From NCBI GenBank assembly GCA_963966185.1, contig CAWZYM010000194.1, positions 1 through 64,000 on the forward strand: a stretch of 64,000 bases of DNA. Direction: 5' to 3'. The stretch comes from Rhabditoides inermis (taxonomy: Eukaryota > Nematoda > Chromadorea > Rhabditida > Rhabditidae). The position numbers and the translations under genes were made by a program. Each line of letters starts with the position of its first letter. The stretch's first letter is position 1. This document shows, piece after piece, positions 10,944-20,630 of this stretch. The notes under the pieces were generated by a model that ran no database searches, was not told the DNA's origin, and was given only the letters and a program-made list of their open reading frames with translations.

Positions 10944-13900
10944 ACTGTAGCCGTAACTTTCTCTGGCTCCCTCTCCCTCTCCCTCTCCCTCTCCCTCTCC
11001 CTCTCCCTCTCCCTCTCCCTCTCCCTCTCCCTCTCCCTCTCCCTCTCCCTCTCCCTCTCCCTCTCCCTCTCCCTCTCCTCTCCCTCTCCCTCTCCCTCTC
11101 CCTCTCCCTCTCCCTCTCCCTCTCCCTCTCCCTCTCCCTCTCCCTCTCCCTCTCCCTCTCCCTCTCCCTCTCCCTCTCCCTCTCCCTCTCCCTCTCCCTC
11201 TCCCTCTCCCTCTCCCTCTCCCTCTCCCTCTCCCTCTCCCTCTCCCTCTCCCTCTCCCTCTCCCTCTCCCTCTCCCTCTCCCTCTCCCTCTCCCTCTCCC
11301 TCTCTCTCTCTCTCTCTCGGGTTTCTGTCGCATAAGAGTTGTTAGGAGACCGCCTCTGTCTGGTGAAAGCGATCATCATCGGCGTCGCGTACGTGGATAT
11401 GGTCACTGCGCCAGAAGGAACCACGAACCGGAAAGTGCTGACGAGCAGATACAACAACCTCATCAAGCCGGAGCGTGAGGCCGCTTTGACGCGGAAAGCG
11501 GAGAGGTTTATGAGCGACCACGGATACACCAAGGACCGAGGCTACACCCTCTTCGATGTGGACCTGATGCAGCAGTTCCTGGGAGGCCGATACCGGATCG
11601 TGTGCTTCCAGGACATACCGAACACTGAGCCGGTGTACGACTATCATGTCGGACCTGCGGATAGGGTGATAGGGCTTCGGTACAAGGAGGAGATTGGAGA
11701 AGACCAGGGTCACTTTGACCATGTGAAGAGGATAGCTCGCTGGATCGGCCGCAGCTACTACTGCTTCGAGTGCAAAAGAGGATATAACAACCGCGCGGAT
11801 CATCTGGACTGCCCCTACCGCTGCACTCGTTGCGGGGAGTATGGCTCTATGGAGTGTGCTGGAGACGAGGATCTGCAATGTCCTGTCTGCGAGGGTGTGT
11901 TGTGTTTTGTTTTGTTTTTTGGTTCGTAAGTGTAGTTTTCTATTATAGATCACTTCCCTACCCAGCACTGTCTCTCAAATCATACCCGGGTGGGAGGCGG
12001 CGGACACAGCATGTGCTCGCTCAAGAAAAGGTGATTGGGTGCAGCCGATTCAGACTATGGAGACCGTTTGCAGGTGTCCTGGCTGCAGACAGTGGGATCT
12101 ATCGGCGAGAGCGGGGATGGAGCACAAATGTGGCTACAGGTGAAGCGAGACTGTACTTTCTCTAGCGTTTATAACGGTGAACTGTTCCAGTTACTGTAAG
12201 AGGTGTGTAGCGAACCGCCCCCTCCCTCACACGTGCACCATCGCGCCTCTTCGGAAGAAGAAAGTCAAGAACGCGCGCTTCACCATTTTCGACATTGAGG
12301 TTTTTAACGTTTTCTGCTGATTTTATGTTTGTTTCTTTCTTCAGTCTACCGTAGTCGATGTGGTGCGAGCAGATGGATCGGTGATGAAGGAGCACAAGCC
12401 AAACCTCATAATGACCCTCAAGTGTTGCGCAAAGTGTATGGAGGTCAGCGATAGGGAAGGCGGAGTGCATTCAGTCTATTTACTATTTAGGTGAAGCCGC
12501 GCCGTCTGACAGATACTCTTCCGCGATGCGCACACGGCTGCGGCGAGCGCTTCAAGATCTACTCTCAGCTCGACAACCCTGATTTGGACGTGGTGGAGGC
12601 GTTCGTGGCAGACCTAGTCCGCCCTGAGAACAGCGACCGCACCATCATCGCCCACAACCTCAGCGGGTTAGTCATTTGGCTTCATATGGTTTACTCATAT
12701 ATCGCCTGATTCAGGTATGATGGACAGTTCATACTGCGCGAGATCGAGAGGCAGAAACATCTGTACGCAGAAGGTCTCGTGTTGAATGGAAGAAAGGTCA
12801 TCAAAATCGAGCTCTGCAACGGATCGCAGCTGCTGGACACGTTGAACTACTTCCAACAGCCCCTCTCTCGGTTCCCTGCAACATTCCAGCTGACAGAGCT
12901 GCAGAAAGGTACACATTCTTTCACTCTCTCGCTCTCACCCCGCTCTCTCTTAGGACACTTCCCTCACCGCATGAATCTGCCCGCCTTTTACGACTACGAA
13001 GGAACTCTGCCCTCACTCGACAACTACACCGACAGCCTCTTCCAAACCACCAAGCAGATGAAAGAGGTCGAGGAGTGGTGGAGAGAAGAGGATGCGCGAC
13101 TCCGCAACGCCAACGAGCTCTGGTCGTTCAAAGAGGTGAGGGGAGGGGGCGTTGTCTCATTAATTAGTTGTTTATTGTCTTACAGTCACTCTACGCATAT
13201 TGTTATTCTGACGTGCTTCTCCTCTACGAAGCGGTTCTCGCCTTCCGACAGACCTTCAAGGAGATAACGGACGGGATCGAGGTGTTCTCTGTTTCATCGA
13301 CTGCCGCGTCTGCTGCTATGGCGACTTTCCGGACAAATCATCTCGAACCGGACACGATTGCCATCAGCGACCCTCCGCAACATCGGGTGATCCAGTCAGT
13401 CAAAGCGGCCAAGTACTTTTCGTGGTACAATCACGTGGCTTCGGCGAGTGGAGAGCCCGAGGCGCGATTTGCGCTGACGCCCGGAGGCGAACATCGAGTG
13501 CCCGGCACCAACTACAGAGTGGACGGTTTTGTAGAGAGGTCAGATGGCCGCAGGCCTCTCGCGATCGACTTCCACGGCTGCTATTATCATGCGTGCAGGT
13601 AGGCGAAGAGGTATTACGGACCAGCACAAAGACTGTTTCAGCTGCAAGTATTCTTCTCGCTCGATCATAGGAGAAGACGCCTATGGGCGCCCGATCTACG
13701 CGCACACGATCAGGGCTCGCGAGCGAGCCCGAGCCGACCGTATTCGAGAGCTGTACGACTATCGTGTTGTGAGGGAGTGTGAAGTGGACGACGAGATCAA
13801 GAAGAACAGCGAGATGGCAGATTTTTTCTTCCGGTGCGAGATACAGGTGCGCATACTCTCGCAGAACCTCTCTTCCTTATCTGGTCTTTTACAGACACCG

Positions 13901-15539
13901 CTGCACACTCGAGATGCTCTGTATGGTGGACGGACAGAGGCGTTCACTCTCTACAGACTCGGAGAGCTGATTTACGCTGATTTTACGAGCCTTTATCCCT
14001 ACTGCTGTAAGTACGGAAAGTGAGTTTCGTGAAAGAGGGAGAGGATGCGGTGAGTGAACGCCAAAAATGCGCATTTTTTTGAGGTATCCTGTCGGCGCAC
14101 CCGAGCGCACTGTCGCCGATAAGGCCAACTGTCCGATAAGCGACCCGGACAAGATTGTGAGCGAGGGATTCATGAAGTGTAAGGTATGCTTGATTGATTA
14201 AAGTCAGGGCGAGGGGTTGATTAATACTCTGTCTAGGTTCTCCCTCCGCCGCGCCTTTTCCTGCCAGTCCTTCCGCACCGACCACCCAACCGCCAGTCGC
14301 TGCTTTTCGGGCTGTGTGGGACTTGTATGAGAGTGCAGAAAACCGGATTCTGCCCTCACAGCGACGAGGAGAGAAGCTTTTGGGGGACGTGGGCGACGGC
14401 GGAGGTTAGATACTCGTAGTCGGCATTGCCTACTTATGCCGATTGATTATAGCTGAAGCTGGCTGTCTCGCGTGGGTATGTGATCCTTGACGTCCACGAG
14501 GTGAGACATTGTTTTTCCTTTTATTTTTTGCGTGTCCACTGTCAAACATTCACTCAGAGTCTGCACTACAAGACGTGGAAGCAGTATGACAAGGAGACAG
14601 GCGAGCAGGGGCCGCTCTCCTCTTTCATCGACTGCTTTCTCCGTGTGAAGCAGGTATGTTGATATTCAAACAATGACTCGTTGTGCAAGAATTGAGTGTG
14701 TTAAAGGAGGCGTCCGGTCTTCCTCCGGGAGTGAGAAGCGAGGCCGAGATTGCTGCCTACCTCGATAGCTATCGAGAGCACGAGGGGATAGAGCTGATAC
14801 TCGAGAACATCAAGTACAACGCAGGGCAGAGGGCCGGGAGCAAACTGCTGCTGAATAGCCTGTGTGAGTATAGTCCCGTCTGCGCGTTTTTCGAACTTTT
14901 CATTCGTGTAGGGGGCAAGCTCGGAGAGAGCCCCGACAAGGTCCACACTGTGCACTGCACGAACCCCGGCGACTTCTGGATGCTGGTGGGGAACGGATCG
15001 AATGAAGTGCGCAGCATCAACTTCATCTCCGACAACAAAATCATCGTCCAGTACAAGAAGGTTATAGATTTTAGAGGCTGTGCGAGTGTAAAATGTGAGT
15101 TTTTCAGGCCGGAGAGGCGCAGATGCCGTCGAAGACGTCAGCAGAGGCGTATGCAGCCCTCACAACTGCGTATGCCAGGATTCGGCTGTATGAGACCCTC
15201 GAGCTGATCGGACCCGAGTATCTGCTGTACGCGGGTAAGTGGCGGGGTCCAGGACGCGAGATGTGTAAGATGACGGTTTCAGATACCGACTCTGTGCAGT
15301 GCGAAGTACCGCCGGGCACGCCCAACCCTCTCCGTCACCTGGTTGGCGACTATCTCGGTGCGGGACCTCGAGAACTAGTAGTCGAGACAGTGTATCGTTT
15401 TAGGTGATCTCACGTCGGAAATCCCGGAAGGGTGGAACGAGACCGAGTTTGTGGCAGCCGGCCCGAAGAACTACGCGTACAAGTACAGCAACGCGGCCGG
15501 GCAGGAGAAGGTTGAAGTGAGTCGCGCTCGCATTTATAT

Positions 15540-15584
<45 letters not shown>

Positions 15585-15633
15585 GCGCGTGCTCTCTCTC
15601 TCTCTCCTTCTTTCTCTCTCTCTCTCTCTTTCC

Positions 15634-15717
<84 letters not shown>

Positions 15718-16017
15718 AGACCCACACACACACACACACACACACCCGTTTAGGTCAAATGTCGAGGCTTCAAGCTGACCGACGAGGCAAGTCGGAAGAT
15801 CACGTTTGATGAGGTGAAGAAGCGGGTGGACGCGCTCGTGGAGGGCCGGGAGGTGCCGCCTCTCGATGTGCACTACAGCCTCATCCGGCCGGATGGCTCG
15901 CACCGCGTCTTCACTGTGCCCACCACCAAGAGGTACCGCGCGGTGTTCAACAAGAGGATGATCGGTCTGGTGCCCGAGGACAAGTACCGAACTCTGCCCT
16001 GGGGGTACAAACAGTAG
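10167..16017 (+). CDS. PolB: Protein-primed family B DNA polymerase (Polinton PolB), 24 exons
   Basis: Copies the element by protein-primed synthesis from its ends. Twenty-four exons assemble in phase from ATG 10167 to TAG 16017, about 1315 residues. Visible in order: a novel N-terminal region; a Cys/His-rich segment at roughly 310-400 with repeated CxxC pairs; exonuclease motif I FDIE (D417/E419), motif II HNLSGYDG (about 507-514) and motif III YAYCYSD (D645); palm motif A DFTSLYP (D871); motif B with K-x3-NS-x-WGK (about 1067-1076); motif C YADTDS (D1166/D1168); and a KNYAYKY segment near the C-terminus. All catalytic acids are present. Exon boundaries include 10167-10307, 10458-10670, 10718-10814, 11346-11894, 13186-13598, 13642-13846, 13895-14019 and 15754-16017. 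Most introns are about 40-60 bp; two are swollen by microsatellites. The upstream acceptor at 10154 leaves the start slightly open: the frame continues four codons before the ATG. Confidence 0.94.
10860..11320. repeat. (CT)n and long (CTCCCT)n hexamer repeat in PolB intron 3
   Basis: About 330 bp (10,970-11,300) of nearly pure CTCCCT repeats with one short interruption near 11,079, flanked by (CT)n. It lies wholly within the intron 10815-11345. The minus strand carries regularly spaced GGG runs. Long open frames across it are artefacts of the repeat. Confidence 0.97.
15541..15746. repeat. (CT)n-(CA)n compound microsatellite in the last PolB intron
   Basis: (TC)n at about 15544-15630, then (CA)n at about 15637-15745. 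It occupies the intron between PolB exons 15404-15516 and 15754-16017 and does not disturb the acceptor (gtttag). Confidence 0.97.
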
Positions 16018-16166
16018 ATGCGGGTATATGCTTGATTCGTTCTAATCGTAGTTGAATGTTTTGTAGATTTTTGTCTAGATTCACGGGTATAAATATCACA
16101 ATCAACATCGCCTCGCATTTATTTATTTATTTATTTATTTGTCCGCTTCATTGTGTAGTTTTCACC
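16018..16166. other. Short spacer between PolB and ATPase
   Basis: AT-rich 149-bp spacer with a (TTTA)n run near 16118-16140. It separates the intron-rich left module from the compact virion module, and is the likeliest place for PolB 3'-end formation and a promoter for the downstream cassette. No specific signal stands out. Confidence 0.4.
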
Positions 16167-16783
16167 ATGCTACGTTGGCATAGCAACATGCTTGTTTCGG
16201 GGCCGACTGGCGCCGGAAAGACACAGTTTGTGTCGCGTTCATTGCCTCTCGCAACGCTATTTACGACACCGCGTCGGAGAAAGTATTGTTTTGTTATAAC
16301 GAATGGCAGCCAGCCTACGACAAGCTGGCGGCTCGCAGCGATATCGTATTCGTCGAGGGATTACCGGAAATGGATTTTTTGAAAGAAAACTGCGGCTCTC
16401 TGCTAGTTCTAGACGATTTGATGATTAAAATGGACAGTTGGCCTGACGCGGAAAAGCTGTTCAGCGTCGCCACTCATCACTTTTCGCTCGCTGTCATTTC
16501 GATAGTGCACTCGTTGTTTTACTCGCGTACGCTACGCAATCTGCGCCTCAACACCTCTTACATCTGTCTATTCAGAAACAACGCCGATAAGCTCAGTGTG
16601 CGCAATCTAGCGACTCAGATATTTCCTACAAAGCGCAAGTTTTTTCTAGAGGCGTTTGAGAACGCCACCAGTGCACCGTTTTCGTATTTATTCATCGATT
16701 TGGCGCAACAAACACCCGCACAGTTTCAGTTACGTACATCCGTTTTCCCCGAGGACGTTACATATTGTTACGTACCGAAATGA
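16167..16783 (+). pseudogene. FtsK/HerA-type genome-packaging ATPase, frame broken
   Basis: Polinton packaging ATPases (about 200-240 aa) drive DNA into the capsid. From ATG 16167 the first frame gives Walker A GPTGAGKT (residues 12-19) and continues to a stop at 16382. The family-like remainder, with Walker B LLVLDD and the C-terminal domain to TGA 16783, is in a different frame open from before 16286. The change of frame falls at about 16,230-16,250, shortly after Walker A. No intron signals or slippery heptamer are evident there. So this copy is either truncated or carries a sequencing/assembly error. The combined span, about 205 codons, is normal for the family. It lies first in the compact cassette and its stop overlaps the next ATG. 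Confidence 0.82.
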
Positions 16784-17130
16784 GTGACGTACATTGTTTG
16801 TGGGACGAAAAGTGTTTGCGCGAATTGTTTGAGGTGTCGCTGTTGCGAGACAAGACACAGGTGGTGTCAAAAACGCAAAAATTGTCCGATAACGCGTTGA
16901 AATGTTTGATTGAGGCTTTGTGCAACATTCTCGCGAGACCGAATAGATTTCTGACAAAGCCTGCACGGGATAAGATTCAAAAACATTTGAGTAAAGTACG
17001 CAAACTGTCATCTTTTCGCGAAGTCGGAAAAGTGCGAGGCTACTGTGAACAGTACGGCGCGGGCTTTCTCCCCGTCATTTTGCCCATTATTGTGAGTGCG
17101 CTGACCGGTCTACTCGCGACACCGGCGTAG
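16780..17130 (+). CDS. Small Polinton protein with hydrophobic Gly-rich C-terminus
   Basis: 116 residues from an ATG that overlaps the ATPase stop (ATGA). The N-terminal two thirds is helical, basic and Leu-rich. The end, GAGFLPVILPIIVSAL, is a strongly hydrophobic segment preceded by a Lys/Arg-rich helix. Small ORFs with this layout (basic helix, then a GGGFLP-like hydrophobic tail) recur beside the integrase in animal Polintons and adintovirus-like elements. The function is not established; a minor virion or membrane-active protein is plausible. The next ATG follows after 2 bp. Confidence 0.75.
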   Translation: MSDVHCLWDEKCLRELFEVSLLRDKTQVVSKTQKLSDNALKCLIEALCNILARPNRFLTKPARDKIQKHLSKVRKLSSFREVGKVRGYCEQYGAGFLPVILPIIVSALTGLLATPA

Positions 17131-17132
17131 TA

Positions 17133-17972
17133 ATGTCATCGTTTCGTAAAATGATGTTAGTTCCCACGGATCGTGCGAACGCGCCTCCGAAAAACACGTC
17201 GTCTACTAGCGATGGCGTGGTGCAGCTGTCAGCCCCGGCGCCTCTCCCGGCCGCAACAATCGACGATATACAAACTATACTTGAAAACAGCGCGCATTCT
17301 ACGGATGTGAAAATTCGACTATTGAACGAGGCGCTGACGAGAAGAGGCGTGCAAGTTAGGCAGACGTCGAGCGCGCTGACAGAGCCGGCCCTGTCTACAG
17401 AAAACGTCAGACGAGAAGAAGTGGGCACGCAGACTGATACATCGGACTTGAAGCATATTCACTCTTCACCACAATCGCTCACTCGAGACGGCGAGACGAG
17501 TGTGTTGGATGACACGGTCGTCGGCACTACGCCACGCAACAAACGTGCGAAATTGGAATCGACTCCCACTCCCGGCTCGTCTGCTGACCACGTCAGTTCT
17601 AAACGTCGTCGTCGTCGTCGTGGGCAGCAGAAATCCGCATCGCCGACTACCGTCGTGACCGAAGGCACCCCTCCTTCCAAGAGACTGCGAACTGACCCGT
17701 TGCTACGCCATTGCCAAAAATGGCAGCTTCGAACCAGCGCCCAACACGAGCTTTTCGACGCCACCGGCTCGCCCATCCCCGGTTCGAACGTTTATCGTTT
17801 AATCGACGATTTCACAAATCCCTATCGCAGTAGATCGACAAAACTTCCCGGAAACGATATTTTTCTAAAGTTTCTCACCGATACGGCTTTCCCCATAGAT
17901 CAAATATTGAATAAGTCTCGTCGTCCACAGAACCATTCCATGTCTACTCGTTTTAGCATTACGCGATGGTGA
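17133..17972 (+). CDS. Basic, Ser/Thr/Pro-rich Polinton protein upstream of integrase
   Basis: 279 residues, start ATG 17133 two bases after the previous stop. It begins with FRKMMLVP, a start seen in Polinton proteins at this position, followed by a long disordered Ser/Thr/Pro region. An Arg run (about residues 155-160) looks like a nuclear localisation signal. The C-terminal part (about 195-279) is more ordered, with aromatic residues. The last codons overlap the integrase start (ATG 17966). The function is unknown. DNA-binding or virion-core roles would fit the basic stretches, but this is inference. Confidence 0.78.
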   Translation: MSSFRKMMLVPTDRANAPPKNTSSTSDGVVQLSAPAPLPAATIDDIQTILENSAHSTDVKIRLLNEALTRRGVQVRQTSSALTEPALSTENVRREEVGTQTDTSDLKHIHSSPQSLTRDGETSVLDDTVVGTTPRNKRAKLESTPTPGSSADHVSSKRRRRRRGQQKSASPTTVVTEGTPPSKRLRTDPLLRHCQKWQLRTSAQHELFDATGSPIPGSNVYRLIDDFTNPYRSRSTKLPGNDIFLKFLTDTAFPIDQILNKSRRPQNHSMSTRFSITRW

Positions 17973-19063
17973 AGAGTAGTGAGTTGAATAGTGTTTTATC
18001 GAATATTTACTATGACGTGAAGCACCCTGCGGGGTATGGAGGTAAATGTCAATTGTACAAAGCCGCTAAAGATGTTGTTAATAAAATTACTATTAGAGAT
18101 GTGGAAAAGTTTTTGTCGTCGTCTGAAACGTACACACTACATCACCCTCTCAGTAAAGCCTCGTGCAAGGGGAAAACTCAATGTTCCGGTCTAAACACCA
18201 ACCACGAAGCCGATCTGGCGGTGATGGACGACAAGTTGACGGAATTTAATGACGGCTATCGCTATATTTTGGTGGTTGTCGATGTTTTGTCGCGATATGT
18301 CATGTTGGAGGCTATGAAACGAAAGACTGGAGTGGAGACATCAGAAGCGTACACTAAAATATTGAGACGTGAGCGTCGGTTGTGCACCACTCTCACCACA
18401 GACGCGGGTCTAGAGTTTCGAGCGGGCGCCTTCCAAAACGTGTTGCGAGATTGTAGCATCATGCACCACATCCCCAAAAATCATGACGTGAAAGCGGGAT
18501 TCGCGGAAAATGCGGTGCGGCGGTGCAAGTCAAAACTTTACAAATTTATGACTGCAAAAAACAGTTTACGTTGGTTAGACGTGCTGCAAGATGTGGCTGC
18601 AGGATTGAATAGAGTCGAAATGAAATCGATCGGCTGTGCGCCTATAGACGTGACGTGCAAGAACGAACGCATAGTTTGGGATCGCGTTTATGGTGCTCAT
18701 AAAAAAGCGCATGTTCAGCACCGTTTCAAAATTGGCGATACCGTGCGGTTGGCTGTGAAACGAGGAGAGGCGTTTAGAAAGGGGTACACTCACACTTTCA
18801 CCGGCGAGGTTTTCAAAATTAAAAAGTTGTTGTTCAAATCTGTGCCGGCATACATAATCTGTGACATGGCCGACGAAGAGCTCGATTCCGTGGTTTACGA
18901 ACACGAATTAGTGCGTTATAACAATCCGAGCGACGTGTGGAAAATTGATCAAGTTCTAAATAGTAGAAAGTTGCGCGGCAAAAAACAAATATTTGTTTCG
19001 TGGAAAGGTTTTCCGAAAAAGTTCAATTGTTGGATCGATGCGCGTCAAATTGCCGACAATTAG
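17966..19063 (+). CDS. INT: DDE integrase (retroviral-type) with C-terminal chromodomain
   Basis: 365 residues. Catalyses insertion of the linear element with a 6-bp target duplication, matching the GGTGTA repeats seen. The RNase H-like core has D83 (in EADL), D146 (in TTDAGLEF) and E181 (in ENAVRR), so the second and third acids have the classical DD35E spacing. An SH3-like region follows (about 245-320). A chromodomain lies at about 327-363 with the conserved WKGFP and a downstream tryptophan (CWID). Polinton integrases usually have this chromodomain. The start ATG lies inside the end of the preceding ORF (7-bp overlap). Only 1 bp separates the stop from the next ATG. No break is seen. Confidence 0.96.
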   Translation: MVKSSELNSVLSNIYYDVKHPAGYGGKCQLYKAAKDVVNKITIRDVEKFLSSSETYTLHHPLSKASCKGKTQCSGLNTNHEADLAVMDDKLTEFNDGYRYILVVVDVLSRYVMLEAMKRKTGVETSEAYTKILRRERRLCTTLTTDAGLEFRAGAFQNVLRDCSIMHHIPKNHDVKAGFAENAVRRCKSKLYKFMTAKNSLRWLDVLQDVAAGLNRVEMKSIGCAPIDVTCKNERIVWDRVYGAHKKAHVQHRFKIGDTVRLAVKRGEAFRKGYTHTFTGEVFKIKKLLFKSVPAYIICDMADEELDSVVYEHELVRYNNPSDVWKIDQVLNSRKLRGKKQIFVSWKGFPKKFNCWIDARQIADN

Positions 19064-19064
19064 C

Positions 19065-19301
19065 ATGGATGACGGCAACCCCCCTACCCTCTCCACCTGG
19101 CGGCTCGGAGACTACGAATGTTCCAAGGCGCTGGTCGTCTATCTCGCCCAGATCATTATGATTTATGGCGTGGTGGCGACAGCCGTTTACTGTCTCGCCT
19201 TTCGACAAACCAACTGCGACGAGAAGCTGTGGATCGCCGTACTTTCGTCGGCTATAGGCTATCTACTTCCGAACCCGTCGCTCACCCCTCATCATGGATA
19301 G
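19065..19301 (+). CDS. Small two-helix membrane protein of Polintons
   Basis: 78 residues from ATG 19065. Two hydrophobic segments: about 23-46 (KALVVYLAQIIMIYGVVATAV) and about 55-70, ending in a YLLPNPSL motif. Small proteins with an 'ELWI-LLSS-GYLLP-P' C-terminus recur in animal Polintons between integrase and penton genes. The role is unknown; a virion membrane or capsid-associated function is guessed. Its stop overlaps the next start (ATGGATAG). A longer in-frame extension to 18993 exists but would overlap the integrase heavily and lacks an ATG nearer the conserved part. Confidence 0.8.
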   Translation: MDDGNPPTLSTWRLGDYECSKALVVYLAQIIMIYGVVATAVYCLAFRQTNCDEKLWIAVLSSAIGYLLPNPSLTPHHG

Positions 19302-20073
19302 CGACTTTTATATCACGCTCATGAGTGACTCGCTGCCGACAAACACCATCGCCAATTTTGACGTCATGCTGCCGTCTACAGTCTCTCTTTCGAGGAAATA
19401 CGAAGTGGCGCTCACACATCTCATCTACCCGTACACGTTTGACGCGGTGCGTGCGGACAAGTCTCGCTCGTCACACGGAGAATCTGAAACGAAGATCGCA
19501 CTCACGCTTGCGGACGGCACTAAGACCGTCGCACATCTGGACGCCTTCAACTACACCTCTCCCCCACAACTCATCGACATTATGAACAGACAGCTGGAGA
19601 ACATTCTCATAGAGAAGAAAGCGATTAATCGCTCACAATTCTCTCCTATATGGACTTATGATGAGCAGTCGAGAAAGTGTATTGTGGAATTCCCGCAGAC
19701 GCTATTACGCTCGCTGACTCTTTCCCAGAAAATTGCATATTTGCTCGGAACTCCTCGCACGTTGACGGTTTCGAAAACGGGAGATTACCCTGTACATACA
19801 GCAAGCCCTCTCATGTTCATCTATTCGAATATTGTAGATTATCAGCTAGTGTCTAATGTTCGTGCTCAACTACTCAAAATTGCCGTGGTGCGTGGTGCGA
19901 TAGGCGAGAATATCGAAATCGCAGTGCACACACCTCAATATGTGAATGTCTTAACGCAAGAACTGCGCAAAATTCACGTCGAGGTGAAAAATGAGCTAAA
20001 TGAGCTTTTCGATTTTCATTCAGGAAAAATCTGTATGATTCTTCATTTCAGACCGAAACACTATACCGATTGA
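19294..20073 (+). CDS. mCP: Minor capsid protein (penton-like, single jelly roll)
   Basis: 259 residues. The N-terminus (FYITLMSDS, then FDVMLP) and the C-terminal core match the Polinton minor capsid/penton family: FIYSNIVDYQLVSNV, then LLKIAVVRG, then a terminal GKICMILHFRP. These proteins form the pentameric vertex of the icosahedral shell made by the major capsid protein. The ORF is intact and single-exon, starting inside the stop region of the membrane protein. AATAAA lies 27 bp after the stop. Confidence 0.9.
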   Translation: MDSDFYITLMSDSLPTNTIANFDVMLPSTVSLSRKYEVALTHLIYPYTFDAVRADKSRSSHGESETKIALTLADGTKTVAHLDAFNYTSPPQLIDIMNRQLENILIEKKAINRSQFSPIWTYDEQSRKCIVEFPQTLLRSLTLSQKIAYLLGTPRTLTVSKTGDYPVHTASPLMFIYSNIVDYQLVSNVRAQLLKIAVVRGAIGENIEIAVHTPQYVNVLTQELRKIHVEVKNELNELFDFHSGKICMILHFRPKHYTD

Positions 20074-20099
20074 TTGTAACAGTTTTGCACGTATGCGTA

Positions 20100-20105
20100 A
20101 ATAAA
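20100..20105 (+). terminator. AATAAA signal after the penton gene
   Basis: AATAAA 27 bp downstream of the penton stop and about 43 bp before the ATG of the next gene. It suggests an mRNA 3' end between the integrase-penton cluster and the pX-MCP cluster. Confidence 0.45.
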
Positions 20106-20147
20106 CCTATTTTATTATTGTTGTTTGTGTTCGTAAGCGCGTGTGTG

Positions 20148-20630
20148 ATGATAGACTATCACCCGGATTTGAATGTCGATTGGCTATCCGTATTCGAAAG
20201 CCAAACGGGTGCAGGCTATCGCGGATACGCCTATCAGCGCGGTTCGTCCGGTCTCGGCGGTCTATTGTCAAAACTGCTCGGTATGGTACTACCCATTGCA
20301 CGCTCCGCCACCCGCGCTATTTCTTCTGAAGCGCTCTCGGCGAGCGGTCGCATGTTGGACGACATTGTTGCTGGCCGCTCTGTCGGCGACGCGATCAAGG
20401 ACCACGGTAACCAGGCGTATCAGAAACTGGTGAAGCGAGCCGTAAACCGTATCGATCAAAGAGGCTCCGGCGGAACACGTCGTAAACGGTCTCAAACCAA
20501 AAAATCCCGGAAACCTCGCAAAACGGTGAAGAAAACGAAGAAACGTGCCGTTCGAAAGAAGGCGACGAAGAGTAAGCGCAGGAAGCGTGTCGCCAAACAC
20601 CCCAATCCATTCGCATCATGGGCAAGCTGA
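20148..20630 (+). CDS. pVI/pX-like basic virion protein
   Basis: 160 residues from ATG 20148 (the open frame continues upstream to 20070, but without an ATG). The N-terminal part has the YQRG..GLGGLL signature followed by an amphipathic/hydrophobic helix (LLSKLLGMVLPIA), typical of the pVI/pX-like proteins beside the capsid genes of Polintons and adintovirus-like elements. The last 60 residues are almost pure Lys/Arg/Ser/Thr, suited to binding packaged DNA. A membrane-active and core-condensing role is known for adenoviral counterparts and inferred here. The end overlaps the major capsid start by 13 bp. Confidence 0.8.
   Translation: MIDYHPDLNVDWLSVFESQTGAGYRGYAYQRGSSGLGGLLSKLLGMVLPIARSATRAISSEALSASGRMLDDIVAGRSVGDAIKDHGNQAYQKLVKRAVNRIDQRGSGGTRRKRSQTKKSRKPRKTVKKTKKRAVRKKATKSKRRKRVAKHPNPFASWAS

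Noticed and set aside
10843..11532. Long Arg-Glu and Arg-Gly ORFs on the minus strand
   Set aside because: Translations of the CT and CTCCCT microsatellites inside a PolB intron.
20070..20147. Signal-peptide-like N-terminal extension of the pX-like protein
   Set aside because: The hydrophobic stretch is in frame but begins at TTG, not ATG. The first ATG is 20148, right before the conserved part, and an AATAAA lies in the stretch.
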